Source of the DNA: Bordetella parapertussis
Lineage (GTDB): Bacteria; Pseudomonadota; Gammaproteobacteria; Burkholderiales; Burkholderiaceae_C
Assembly (NCBI GenBank): GCA_945900685.1
Contig: CAMDJS010000015.1
Coordinates: forward strand, 1-28,418
Direction of reading: 5' to 3'
DNA: 28,418 nt
Part shown: positions 16,491 to 24,040 of the stretch, one piece after another
Position numbering within the stretch: position 1 is the stretch's first letter
Layout: each line of letters begins with the position of its first letter
Notes under the pieces: generated by a model
What the model saw: the letters and a program-made list of their open reading frames with translations, nothing else
Told to the model about the DNA's origin: nothing
Databases searched by the model: none
Position numbers and translations under genes: made by a program

Positions 16491-16748
16491 ATGGATACAG
16501 TCAGCGCCACCGAACTGGCACGCAACACCCGAGACCTGCTGGACAAAGTCACCAACAACGGTGAAACGATAGGTATTTCCCGAAACAACGCCTTGATCGC
16601 GCGGCTTAGCCCACCGGTTCGCAGCAAAACAGCCACGCAAGTGCTCTCAGACATCAAGTTGCCCTTATGGAGTCCTGCCCAAGCCAATCAATGGCTGACA
16701 GACAGCAAGCAAGATTTTGACAACGGCTTGGCAAACCCATGGGAGTGA
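16491..16748 (+). CDS. Phd/YefM-type antitoxin
   Basis: An 85-residue protein whose first half matches the Phd/YefM DNA-binding fold: SATELARNTRDLLDKV followed by a beta segment IGISRNNALIARLSP. The C-terminal half (SPAQANQWLTDSKQDF) is the acidic, flexible toxin-neutralising type. It overlaps the downstream PIN toxin gene by 10 bp, the usual antitoxin-first order. The ATG sits 28 bases after a good -10 box and there is little room for a ribosome site, so a very short leader is likely. It probably represses its own promoter together with the toxin. Family assignment is by pattern; the exact subgroup (VapB versus YefM) is not certain. Confidence 0.85.
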   Translation: MDTVSATELARNTRDLLDKVTNNGETIGISRNNALIARLSPPVRSKTATQVLSDIKLPLWSPAQANQWLTDSKQDFDNGLANPWE

Positions 16749-17155
16749 TTTGGGACAGTTGCCTGTGGGTTGCGCTGGCAGGCGGCCAATTGACCCAAGA
16801 AGCGCTGGTCGCGGCTTGCGGTGATGCACCTGTTTTCACGTCAGTCGTCTCATTGGGCGAACTCAGTTTTGGCGTTCATGCCTGTGCAGATCCGTCAGAA
16901 CGCGCACGCCGTGCGGCTTTTTTTCGTCAGATTGAAGCCAGCCCGATGTTGGAAATTTCCAAACACACCGCTGAGGCCTTTGGCTTGTTGTGCGCTTCTT
17001 TGAAACAAGCGGGCAGATCGCCGCGTCCAAGATACAACGATTTGTGGATAGCCGCTCAAGCGATTGAAAACGACTGTGTGTTGTTGACGCTCAACGGCAA
17101 AGATTTTGCTGGTATGCCGGGCTTGCAGTTAAAAATAATAAACACTTTGACCTGA
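16739..17155 (+). CDS. vapC: PIN-domain toxin (VapC-like ribonuclease)
   Basis: A 138-residue PIN-domain protein. The acidic metal site is complete: D6 in IWDSCLW, E41 in SLGELSFG, D101 in YNDLWIAAQA and D122 in LNGKDFAGM. VapC-type toxins cleave tRNA or rRNA and are held inactive by the upstream antitoxin. The ATG at 16739 lies inside the antitoxin gene in another frame; a GTG two codons further on is an alternative. The length is typical. The gene ends close to, and converges with, the glycerate kinase gene. All catalytic residues are present, so the module is likely active rather than decayed. Confidence 0.9.
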   Translation: MGVIWDSCLWVALAGGQLTQEALVAACGDAPVFTSVVSLGELSFGVHACADPSERARRAAFFRQIEASPMLEISKHTAEAFGLLCASLKQAGRSPRPRYNDLWIAAQAIENDCVLLTLNGKDFAGMPGLQLKIINTLT

Positions 17156-17160
17156 TGAAA

Positions 17161-18480
17161 CTACAACACCAGCAAGGCTCTGAAGTCATTCACATTGGTG
17201 TGCGTCGGACCGCTGACCACCAAGTCTCCCAAGGCTTCAAACAAACGGTAACTGTCATTGCGGTCAGCAAATGCGGCGGGCTTTAAAGCAAGTTGTTCAC
17301 AGCGCTGCAAACTGTCCGGGGTGACCAAGGCACCAGCGTTATCTTCAACGCCGTCGATGCCATCTGTGTCTGCCGCCAATGCCCACACGCCCTCTTGTCC
17401 CTGTAAAGCCATGGCCAGCCCCAAGCAAAATTCACCGGCGCGACCGCCCTTGCCTAGGGGAGCATCCGGCGGTTGTGGCCGCAAGGTGACCGTGGTTTCA
17501 CCGCCGCTCAAAATCACGCATGGTTTTTGAAATGCCCCATGTCCGCGAGCCGTTGCGCGCGCCAGTGCTGCATGTACTTTGGCCACTTCACGCGACTCGC
17601 CTTCGATTTCGTCAGACAACACATAGGCATGCAAACCGGCTGCGCGCGCAGCATCAGCCGCAGCTTGCAAGGACTGCATGGGCGTAGCCATCATCTTCAC
17701 CTGGTGCCCGGCAAAAACCGCATCCCCCGGTTTAGGCGTTTCCAATGAGCCAGTTTGCAGCGCTTCGCGAACCGACGACGGCACCTCAATGCCATACCTG
17801 TCCAACAATGCCAGTGCTTGTGCGCAGGTGGATTCATCCGGCACGGTCGGGCCACTGGCAATCACCTCCGGGTCGTCGCCCGGCACGTCGCTAATCGTCA
17901 ATGTCCACACACTGGCCGGATGACAGGCCGCTGCCAACCTGCCGCCCTTGATGCGCGACAGATGTTTGCGCACCGTGTTCATTTCGCCGATGGGTGCACC
18001 GCAAGCCAGCAATTCGCGGTTGATGCGCTGCTTGTCGGTAAGCGTCAAACCGTTTGCAGGCAAGGTCAACAAAGCCGAACCACCGCCAGACACCAAGCAA
18101 ATGACCAAATCATCTGCTGTCAATCCTTGTGTCAAAGCCAACATGCGTTCAGAAGCATCCATGCCCGCTTGATCTGGCACGGGGTGAGAAGCTTCCAGCA
18201 CTTCTATGCGCTGCAGCAAACCCTCAGGCCTCGGCGGCGTGTGGTGATAGCGTGTGACGACCAGTCCTGACATAGGCGCATCGGCAGGCCACAATTTCTC
18301 CAGCGCATGCGCCATGGCACCTGCTGCTTTGCCTGCGCCTAAAACCAAGGTACGCCCGCGCGGTGGCGGCGGCAACAAGCCGGGCATATTCAACAAGGGT
18401 TGGGCACGGGCGACCGCCGTGTCAAACAAATAACGTAAAAACGCTGTTGGGTTGTGGTGGGGGTCAGGATGGGTAGACAT
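17161..18480 (-). CDS. Glycerate 2-kinase (GckA/TtuD, MOFRL family)
   Basis: A 439-residue protein with an N-terminal DUF4147-type domain (GAGKAAGAMA about 49-58, CLVSGGGSALL, MNTVRKHLSRIKGGRLA) and a C-terminal MOFRL domain (VILSGGETTVTL, LAADTDGIDG, DNAGALV). It phosphorylates D-glycerate to 2-phosphoglycerate. Older annotations call such proteins hydroxypyruvate reductase. In this setting it would finish assimilation of glyoxylate released from ureidoglycolate, via tartronate semialdehyde and glycerate; the two intermediate enzymes are not in the window. The ATG at 18480 is preferred to an ATG three codons upstream because family N-termini are short, but either is possible. The gene converges with the PIN toxin gene, five bases apart. 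Confidence 0.9.
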   Translation of the reverse strand: MSTHPDPHHNPTAFLRYLFDTAVARAQPLLNMPGLLPPPPRGRTLVLGAGKAAGAMAHALEKLWPADAPMSGLVVTRYHHTPPRPEGLLQRIEVLEASHPVPDQAGMDASERMLALTQGLTADDLVICLVSGGGSALLTLPANGLTLTDKQRINRELLACGAPIGEMNTVRKHLSRIKGGRLAAACHPASVWTLTISDVPGDDPEVIASGPTVPDESTCAQALALLDRYGIEVPSSVREALQTGSLETPKPGDAVFAGHQVKMMATPMQSLQAAADAARAAGLHAYVLSDEIEGESREVAKVHAALARATARGHGAFQKPCVILSGGETTVTLRPQPPDAPLGKGGRAGEFCLGLAMALQGQEGVWALAADTDGIDGVEDNAGALVTPDSLQRCEQLALKPAAFADRNDSYRLFEALGDLVVSGPTHTNVNDFRALLVL

Positions 18481-18558
18481 GGCGCGCAAGGATAACGGAT
18501 GGGCTCAAGTTATTCGAATGACTGCCGATGCTATGTCGATACCCCTTGAAAGATCCAC

Positions 18559-18918
18559 ATGCAAGCCTCAGACATTCCGAAATATTTGAAAGAACGCGCC
18601 AGCGACACCGAAGGCCTGTGGCTGATGATTGCGTCTGTCGTGTTTTTTCCCTTGGTTCTGGCTTGGGCGGTGTGGCAATTGTTCAATAAAGGGGCTGCCG
18701 CCTTCTTATCGCAAGCCATGTACAACACCAAACTGAAATACATGCAAGACGCGCACATTGAAACGCAAAAACAAGCGCACAAACAGCAAATGATGTTTGA
18801 GTATCAACAATACATGGCTGAGCGCGAAAAACGCTTGCAGGCTTACGAGAAAAAAATCAAGGCCCTGGCGCCCCCGCCAGAAACCATTGCCCCACCGCCT
18901 GACGCTCCTGCTCAGTGA
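18559..18918 (+). CDS. Small membrane protein with cytoplasmic coiled coil
   Basis: A 119-residue protein of unknown function. A single hydrophobic helix (about 20-42, LWLMIASVVFFPLVLAWAVW) is followed by a long Gln/Lys/Glu-rich helix (50-100) with strong coiled-coil character, and then a Pro/Ala-rich tail (PPPETIAPPPDAPAQ). The composition looks like a real protein rather than a chance frame. Its last 62 bases overlap, in antisense, the end of puuD. It is divergent from glycerate kinase across 78 bp. I cannot name a family. Confidence 0.6.
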   Translation: MQASDIPKYLKERASDTEGLWLMIASVVFFPLVLAWAVWQLFNKGAAAFLSQAMYNTKLKYMQDAHIETQKQAHKQQMMFEYQQYMAEREKRLQAYEKKIKALAPPPETIAPPPDAPAQ

Positions 18919-20068
18919 TGCGTGTGGTGTTGCTCATAGGCATTTGACGCAACACCACCACTTGCTGGTAAATGTTTTGCGCGTTCACACGTATGAGCTC
19001 GGGGCTGTCTAGGCGCATATTTTTCATTTGCAATTTTTCACCATGGCAACTGACGCAACGTTGGTTGACGATGGTTTGTATGTCGTCAAAAGTCACCGCC
19101 GCTTGCTTTTCTGTAGATGCCGTGGTGCTGGCCGGCATCAGCGCTAACACCAAGCTCAGTATCAAAGCCACGCCCGCCAAGGCATAAGGCCAAGGGTGGG
19201 CAGCACGGCCCAGATGCCAGCTGTGTTTTTGCACAAAAAACTGTCGTATCAAGACGCCCGCGAGCATCATCAAAAACAAAATGGCCCAGCGTTGCGGGTG
19301 GTTCACCAGCAGTCCTTCATGGTTGGCCAGCATGGCAAACAACACCGGCAAAGTGAAATAGGTGTTGTGCACGCTGCGTTGTTTACCGCGCAATCCATAG
19401 ACCGCGAGAGCGCTGGCGTCATAGGGGTGCCCCGAGGTCAGCGCTTTGACGACGATGCGTTGCCCCGGGATGATGCAGAAAAACACATTGGCACTCATGC
19501 TGGTGGCCAAGGTCGCGCCCAACAAAACGAAAGCAGCGCGTCCGGCATACAAGTGGTTGGCCAGCCAGCACAAAAACGCCACCAGCAACAGCAAAACCAA
19601 GCCAAGCCAACGCTCGCCGTTTTGGCGTTGCGCCAAGGTTTTGCACAAGCTGTCATAGACCAGCCAAAAGCCCACTAAAAACGCGATGGCGGTCAAGCCG
19701 GCAGCATGGGTGCTCCAAACATACACCGACGGGTCGACCAAAAACACATTCGCTTGCCATAAATACAGCACGCAAAACAAACCGAAGCCACTCAGCCAAG
19801 TGGCATAGCTTTCCCAGTAAAACCAATGCAGCGTGCTGTTGATATGGCCGGGTGCACCACTGTATTTTTGTGGGTTGTAAAACCCGCCGCCGTGCACCGC
19901 CCACATTTCGCCGCCCACGCCTTTGGCTTTCAATGCCTCGTCTTCGGGGGGCACCAAGTTGCTGTCTAGAAAAACAAAATAAAAAGATGACCCTATCCAG
20001 GCGATGGCCACAATGACATGCAACCAGCGCAACAGCAACTGCGCCCATTCAAGAAGGTAAGTTTCCAT
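18857..20068 (-). CDS. puuD: Membrane-bound urate hydroxylase with C-terminal cytochrome c
   Basis: A 403-residue PuuD. About eight membrane helices make up the DUF989-type N-terminal domain (starting LLRWLHVIVAIAWIGSSFYF; further conserved HWFYWESYATWLSG, and a ring of histidines). It is followed by a periplasmic class I cytochrome c domain: C338-x2-C341-H342 haem site and a methionine ligand at 376 or 378. The family oxidises urate to 5-hydroxyisourate and passes electrons to the respiratory chain instead of making peroxide. It lies 105 bp downstream of xdhC on the same strand and probably shares its transcript. The product goes to UraH. The last 62 bases overlap the small membrane protein gene on the other strand. 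Confidence 0.94.
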   Translation of the reverse strand: METYLLEWAQLLLRWLHVIVAIAWIGSSFYFVFLDSNLVPPEDEALKAKGVGGEMWAVHGGGFYNPQKYSGAPGHINSTLHWFYWESYATWLSGFGLFCVLYLWQANVFLVDPSVYVWSTHAAGLTAIAFLVGFWLVYDSLCKTLAQRQNGERWLGLVLLLLVAFLCWLANHLYAGRAAFVLLGATLATSMSANVFFCIIPGQRIVVKALTSGHPYDASALAVYGLRGKQRSVHNTYFTLPVLFAMLANHEGLLVNHPQRWAILFLMMLAGVLIRQFFVQKHSWHLGRAAHPWPYALAGVALILSLVLALMPASTTASTEKQAAVTFDDIQTIVNQRCVSCHGEKLQMKNMRLDSPELIRVNAQNIYQQVVVLRQMPMSNTTRITEQERQAVGQWFLAGAPGP

Positions 20069-20173
20069 AGGGCTTGACTATAAGCTCGACCCCAAGTCAC
20101 CACTTGGTCCGAACGGCAAACAGGCGGATCGGGGCTCAAAAATTTGCAAGCGATCAAACCTATGCAGGGCTTG

Positions 20174-20974
20174 TCAGCGCAGTTGCAGCAACTGCGCCGC
20201 CACAGAAACCGCAATCACCTCGGGCAATTTGCTGTGAATGCCGGACAAGCCTATGGGCGTGGTCACGCGCTCAAAATCGGCCGGGCCCAAACCGCGTTCC
20301 TCCAATCTGTGCTTAAAGCGGGCCCATTTGCTGGCGCTGCCAATCAAGCCTATGTAGGACAGGTCATTGCGCTCTCGCTGTCTCTTCAGGCATGAAGCCA
20401 GAACCTCCAAATCTTCGGCATGGCTGAAACTCATGATCAGCACGGCACTGCCGCTGACCACATCCGCGACTGCAGCCTGCACCGGGTCGGAATGCTCGAC
20501 CGTGACATACGCCGGTAAATCCGCCGGAAAAACCTCATCCCGGCTGTCAATCCACCGGGTTTCATAGGGCAAAGCGCCCAACACATGGACCAAGGCGCGG
20601 CCGACATGACCGCCGCCAAACAATGCCACAGGTTTCAGCGCTGGCTTTAATCGCAGCTTCAAACGGGGAATATCAGTCGCAGTCACCCGCTCGTAACTCA
20701 GGTAAACCACCCCGCCGCAGCATTGACCCAAGGTCGGGCCCAAGGCGATGCGTTGCACAGGCGGCACAGGTACCTTCCCTGATAAAACATCTTTGGCGAT
20801 GGCCTCGGCTTGGTATTCCAAGTGCCCGCCGCCGATGGTGCCGACCAAAGTGTTGGCAAATACAGCCATGTAACTGCCCGCATCGCGAGGCACAGAGCCT
20901 TGGGTTTCAGTCACACAAACCAAAACCGCGTCTTCAAAAGACAGCTTATTTGTTAATTGCGATAAAAAATTCAA
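20174..20974 (-). CDS. xdhC: Xanthine dehydrogenase accessory protein XdhC
   Basis: A 266-residue XdhC. This factor binds the molybdenum cofactor, helps its sulfuration and inserts it into XdhB. Family features include TQGSVPRDAG (about 24-33), GTIGGGHLEYQA, GPTLGQCCGG, a C-terminal Rossmann-like domain beginning VALFGGGHVGRAL, and YIGLIGSASKWARF. The start is a TTG at 20974: no ATG or GTG occurs in frame before a stop, and the TTG yields the usual N-terminus. GGTGA just upstream may serve as ribosome site. It is separated from xdhAB by about 7 kb and lies upstream of puuD. It is divergent from the lipoprotein gene. Confidence 0.93.
   Translation of the reverse strand: MNFLSQLTNKLSFEDAVLVCVTETQGSVPRDAGSYMAVFANTLVGTIGGGHLEYQAEAIAKDVLSGKVPVPPVQRIALGPTLGQCCGGVVYLSYERVTATDIPRLKLRLKPALKPVALFGGGHVGRALVHVLGALPYETRWIDSRDEVFPADLPAYVTVEHSDPVQAAVADVVSGSAVLIMSFSHAEDLEVLASCLKRQRERNDLSYIGLIGSASKWARFKHRLEERGLGPADFERVTTPIGLSGIHSKLPEVIAVSVAAQLLQLR
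20177..20197 (-). repeat. Perfect inverted repeat at the xdhC 3' end
   Basis: A 10-bp perfect stem (GCGCAGTTGC / GCAACTGCGC) with a single-base centre spans the last codons of xdhC and ends at the stop codon. No T-run follows, so it is not a standard terminator. It could slow degradation or modulate transcription into puuD. Confidence 0.6.
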
Positions 20975-20993
20975 AAATTCACCATATCTAATT

Positions 20994-21015
20994 CAATGTT
21001 AAATTAACTTCATTG
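20994..21015. promoter_or_regulatory. Nested inverted repeats between xdhC and the lipoprotein gene
   Basis: CAATG...CATTG (20994-20998 and 21011-21015) encloses the palindrome GTTAA-A-TTAAC (20998-21008) in an AT-rich, 75-bp divergent promoter region. It is a candidate regulator site for xdhC-puuD and/or the lipoprotein gene. Confidence 0.35.
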
Positions 21016-21049
21016 TCGGGTTTTGTGTGTTTCAACGCCAAGGAGCGAA

Positions 21050-21628
21050 ATGAAACGTTTTCAACTGCTGATCGTTTGGGCAAGTTTGTTGCTGATGTGT
21101 CTGACGGCTTGCGTCAGTCCCCAACGCAAGGCCCAAAAAACGCCCCTGCCCACTCAAGCGCAGGAACCGGCAACCGCCCAGACCCCGGCGGCACCGGTGA
21201 AGCCTGCCCCTGCAGCGGAACAAGCAAGGGTGACCCCGCCAAGCGCTGCGCCCAAAGCCGCCCCGCCCGAACCTGTGAACTTGGCGCGCTCCTTTGCCCG
21301 TGACGCCAAAGAATACCGCAAGGACGCAGCCAAACACATCTACCAAAAATTCCCGCACAAAATTTACACAGGCAAATTACCGCCCATGCTCAAAGCAGTG
21401 GGCGTGCTGGATGTGGTTATCGGACCCGATGGCAGAGTGCAGGAAATGATTTGGTCCAGACCGCCATCCCATGTGCCAGAGGTGATGGCTGATATTGAAA
21501 ACATGATTCGCAGCGCCGGGCCGTTTCCAGCACCAATCCATATGCGCAAAGTGGTTTACACAGAAACTTGGCTATGGCATGCAAGCAACCGGTTTCAACT
21601 CGACACGCTGACTGAAGGACAAAAGTAA
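21050..21628 (+). CDS. Lipoprotein with TonB-C-like domain
   Basis: A 192-residue lipoprotein: signal MKRFQLLIVWASLLLMCLTAC with lipidated C21, then a Pro/Ala/Gln-rich linker (about 25-75) and a globular C-terminal part (100-190). The pattern YTGKLPPMLKAVGVLDVVIGP, given here only as the key pieces GKLPP, GVLDV and GPDGRV, resembles TonB/TolA C-terminal domains. AAGGAG four bases before the ATG at 21050 fixes the start; a longer frame begins upstream but lacks a signal. It probably sits in the periplasm attached to a membrane. No purine role is evident, and the partner is unknown. Confidence 0.8.
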   Translation: MKRFQLLIVWASLLLMCLTACVSPQRKAQKTPLPTQAQEPATAQTPAAPVKPAPAAEQARVTPPSAAPKAAPPEPVNLARSFARDAKEYRKDAAKHIYQKFPHKIYTGKLPPMLKAVGVLDVVIGPDGRVQEMIWSRPPSHVPEVMADIENMIRSAGPFPAPIHMRKVVYTETWLWHASNRFQLDTLTEGQK

Positions 21629-21650
21629 TCAGGCCAAAAGTAATCAGGCC
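21621..21650 (+). repeat. 15-bp tandem duplication over the lipoprotein stop codon
   Basis: AAAAGTAATCAGGCC occurs twice head to tail, the first copy containing the TAA stop. A third fragment (AAAAATAA) follows. A perfect palindrome GGTTTTAAAACC lies a little further on at 21663-21674, between the two convergent genes. Confidence 0.85.
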
Positions 21651-21689
21651 AAAAATAAACTGGGTTTTAAAACCTTGGCTGGCTGCTCT

Positions 21690-22040
21690 TTAAGAGCCGC
21701 GGTAAGTGGCATAACTCCAAGGACTGACCAGCAAAGGCACATGGTAGTGCTGCGCGGGGTCAGCCACACCAAAATCCAAACTCACTTTGTCCAAAAAATT
21801 CGGCTGCGGTAACGCCACACCACGCGCCGCAAAATAATCTTTCACATTGAACACCAATTTATAAGTGCCTTGCTGCAACTGCGAAGTCTCCATCAGCGGC
21901 CCCTCACTTCGGCCATCCGCATTCAGCACCAAGGACTTGATCAATTGCGCCTGCTCGCCTTGCGTGGCATACAAGGCAACGGACATGCCAGCCGCTGGGC
22001 AACCATTCATGGTGTCCAACACATGTGTACTCAATCCCAT
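21690..22040 (-). CDS. uraH: 5-hydroxyisourate hydrolase (transthyretin-like)
   Basis: A 116-residue HIU hydrolase converting 5-hydroxyisourate to OHCU. Family landmarks are the start MGLSTHVLDTMNGCPA with the active-site His6, a central arginine (DGRSEGP, residues 42-48), H98 and H100 in AQHYHVPLL, and the C-terminal YRGS tetrapeptide (113-116). The ATG at 22040 has AGGAA eight bases upstream. A longer open frame runs upstream into the divergent fusion gene and is not credible. The gene is divergent from the uraD-allC fusion across 79 bp, so the next two steps are expressed from the same intergenic region. The product spontaneously racemises unless taken up by the UraD half. Confidence 0.96.
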   Translation of the reverse strand: MGLSTHVLDTMNGCPAAGMSVALYATQGEQAQLIKSLVLNADGRSEGPLMETSQLQQGTYKLVFNVKDYFAARGVALPQPNFLDKVSLDFGVADPAQHYHVPLLVSPWSYATYRGS

Positions 22041-22061
22041 GGTCTGCGTTCCTTTTTTCTG

Positions 22062-22075
22062 CCTGTAGTGACAGG
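22062..22075. promoter_or_regulatory. Inverted repeat in the uraH / uraD-allC divergent region
   Basis: CCTGT-AGTG-ACAGG lies in the 79-bp gap between uraH and the fusion gene, next to an AT-rich TATATA stretch that could be a -10 region. It is a candidate shared operator. Confidence 0.35.
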
Positions 22076-22119
22076 TATATAGTTGATCGATACAGTTTAA
22101 CGCCCGGCTTTTGCAGCAC

Positions 22120-23895
22120 ATGACATCCCCCGACCTCACACCCGATTTTTCTATCGACTGGCTAAACCAGACCAGCGACGACCAAGCCCTGGCTTGGTTT
22201 GACGGCTTGTATGAGCACAGCCCCTGGGTCGGACAAGCGGCGTTGCAACACAAACCGTTTCGCAGTTTGGCGCATTTGAAATGGGCATTGGCAGACAGCG
22301 TCAGCCGGGCTTCGCATGAACAGCAATTGATGTTGGTCAAAGCCCACCCGGTGTTGGCGGCCAAACGCGCCAGTGGATTGACCTGTGCATCACAAACCGA
22401 ACAGCAACTCGCGGGTTTGTGGCAGAGCACCGCTGCGCAAGCGGAGCGACTCGCGCAATCGAATCAGCGTTACCTATCGCACTTCGGTTGGCCGTTCATC
22501 ATCGCCGTGCGCGGCCCGCGCGGACTGGGTTTGACACCGGACGCCATTCTCAAAGAATTAGCGCGACGCTTAGACCAATCCCCTGCGATTGAATTTCACG
22601 AATGCTTGAGGCAAATTCACCGCATCGCAGAAACCCGGTTGCACGATAAATGCCAAAGCCACCCGTTGCTCGGCGGCGAGGTGTGGGATTGGCATGAATG
22701 GCTGGCGCAATTCAGCGACCCTGGCTTTGCCGAACGGGGCGAATTGAGTGTGAGCTACCTCACACCAGCGCATGTGTCGTGCGCACAGACCTTGCGTTTG
22801 GGCATGCAGGCTTGCGGGTTCGATGAAGTCTTCATCGATGCGGTCGGTAACGTGGTCGGGCGCTACCACCCGCGCCAACCCGGTGCCAAGTATTTGCTGA
22901 CCGGCAGCCATTACGACACGGTGCGCAACGGCGGCAAGTACGACGGCAGATTGGGCATATTCGTTCCGATGGCCTGTGTGCGTGAACTGGCTCGTGCAGG
23001 TCAGCGCTTGGACATCGGCATTGAAGTGGTGGCTTTTGCTGAAGAAGAAGGCCAACGCTACAAGGCCACGTTTTTAGCCAGCAGTGCATTGACCGGCGAA
23101 TTTGACACGCAATGGCTCTCTCAAACCGATGACAAGGGCATCAGCATGCGAGAAGCCATGGCGCAAGCAGGCCGCAAGCCTGCGGACATTCCATCAATTC
23201 AAAGAGATGCCAACCGTTATCTGGGCTTTGTGGAGGTGCACATCGAGCAAGGCCCGGTTTTGCACAGCTTGAACATGCCGCTGGGTGTGGTGACCTCCAT
23301 CAACGGCAGCATGCGTTTTTTGGTGAAGATCACCGGCACGGCCAGCCATGCAGGCACCAGCCCGATGAACCAACGCCATGACGCGGTGGCCGGTTTTGCC
23401 CAATTTGCCATTTATGTGGAAGAACGTGCTCGGCGTGACGGCGACTCGGTGGCCACCATCGGCATGCTGAATGTGCCGCAAGGCTCCATCAATGTGGTGC
23501 CGGGCAGTTGCCATTTCAGCTTGGACATGCGCGCGCCCACAGATGCACAGCGTGATGCCTTGGCCAGCGACATCTTGCAACGCTTGCGCGATATTTGCAC
23601 AGCACGCGGCGTGCAATGCGAGTGGGAAGAAACGGTGCGTGCGGCTGCAGCGCCCAGTGATGCGGGACTGCAAAGCCGTTGGGAAAATGCGCTGGCCCAC
23701 CTCGGCCTGCCGATCCACCGCATGCCGAGCGGCGCCGGACACGACGCCATGAAAATGCACCAGGTCATGCCGCAAGCCATGTTGTTTGTGCGCGGGGAAA
23801 ACCAAGGCATCAGCCACAACCCGCTGGAATGCACCACCGCAGACGATATGCAACTGGCGATTGACGCTTTCTCTCTGTTTCTGAACGATTTTTGA
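22120..23895 (+). CDS. uraD-allC: Fused OHCU decarboxylase / allantoate amidohydrolase
   Basis: A 591-residue two-domain enzyme. Residues about 1-175 are OHCU decarboxylase: catalytic H76 in VKAHPVLAAK, and HFGWPFIIAVRG (121-132). They turn OHCU into S-allantoin. Residues about 185-591 are a metal-dependent allantoate amidohydrolase of the M20/hydantoinase-carbamoylase family: GSHYDTVRNGGKYDGRLG with H264 and D275, AFAEEEGQRY with E309/E310, VEVHIEQGPVL with H374, GAGHDAM and ISHNPLE. The ATG at 22120 follows a TTG three codons earlier. The two halves catalyse non-consecutive steps, since allantoinase acts between them and no allantoinase gene is present here. Such fusions are known in some Burkholderiales; the reading frame is intact across the junction. 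Confidence 0.95.
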   Translation: MTSPDLTPDFSIDWLNQTSDDQALAWFDGLYEHSPWVGQAALQHKPFRSLAHLKWALADSVSRASHEQQLMLVKAHPVLAAKRASGLTCASQTEQQLAGLWQSTAAQAERLAQSNQRYLSHFGWPFIIAVRGPRGLGLTPDAILKELARRLDQSPAIEFHECLRQIHRIAETRLHDKCQSHPLLGGEVWDWHEWLAQFSDPGFAERGELSVSYLTPAHVSCAQTLRLGMQACGFDEVFIDAVGNVVGRYHPRQPGAKYLLTGSHYDTVRNGGKYDGRLGIFVPMACVRELARAGQRLDIGIEVVAFAEEEGQRYKATFLASSALTGEFDTQWLSQTDDKGISMREAMAQAGRKPADIPSIQRDANRYLGFVEVHIEQGPVLHSLNMPLGVVTSINGSMRFLVKITGTASHAGTSPMNQRHDAVAGFAQFAIYVEERARRDGDSVATIGMLNVPQGSINVVPGSCHFSLDMRAPTDAQRDALASDILQRLRDICTARGVQCEWEETVRAAAAPSDAGLQSRWENALAHLGLPIHRMPSGAGHDAMKMHQVMPQAMLFVRGENQGISHNPLECTTADDMQLAIDAFSLFLNDF

Positions 23896-23956
23896 CTGAA
23901 GTGGGTGTAAACCCTAAATACATCAAAATTAAATTTAAAACTCAGTTTTCACAAAT

Positions 23957-23978
23957 TCACAATTTTTTTGTGATTTTT
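23957..23978 (+). terminator. Weak terminator-like hairpin after uraD-allC
   Basis: TCACAA-TTTTT-TTGTGA followed by TTTTT, 62 bases after the stop. The stem is A/T-rich, so termination may be inefficient. The same AT-rich stretch may also carry promoter elements for the channel cluster. Confidence 0.4.
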
Positions 23979-24040
23979 GCGAATATCATTCCGGCTCTGA
24001 TATCAAGGTTATTTGACCACGCAGAAAGAGTCCATCAAGA

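Noticed and set aside
23194..23853. Minus-strand frame of 219 codons inside the uraD-allC gene
   Set aside because: It lies entirely antisense to the AllC catalytic domain and has no motif or ribosome site.
23940..24040. Promoter of the channel cluster
   Set aside because: Several weak -35/-10 combinations exist in this AT-rich stretch, none clearly better than the others, so no site is called.
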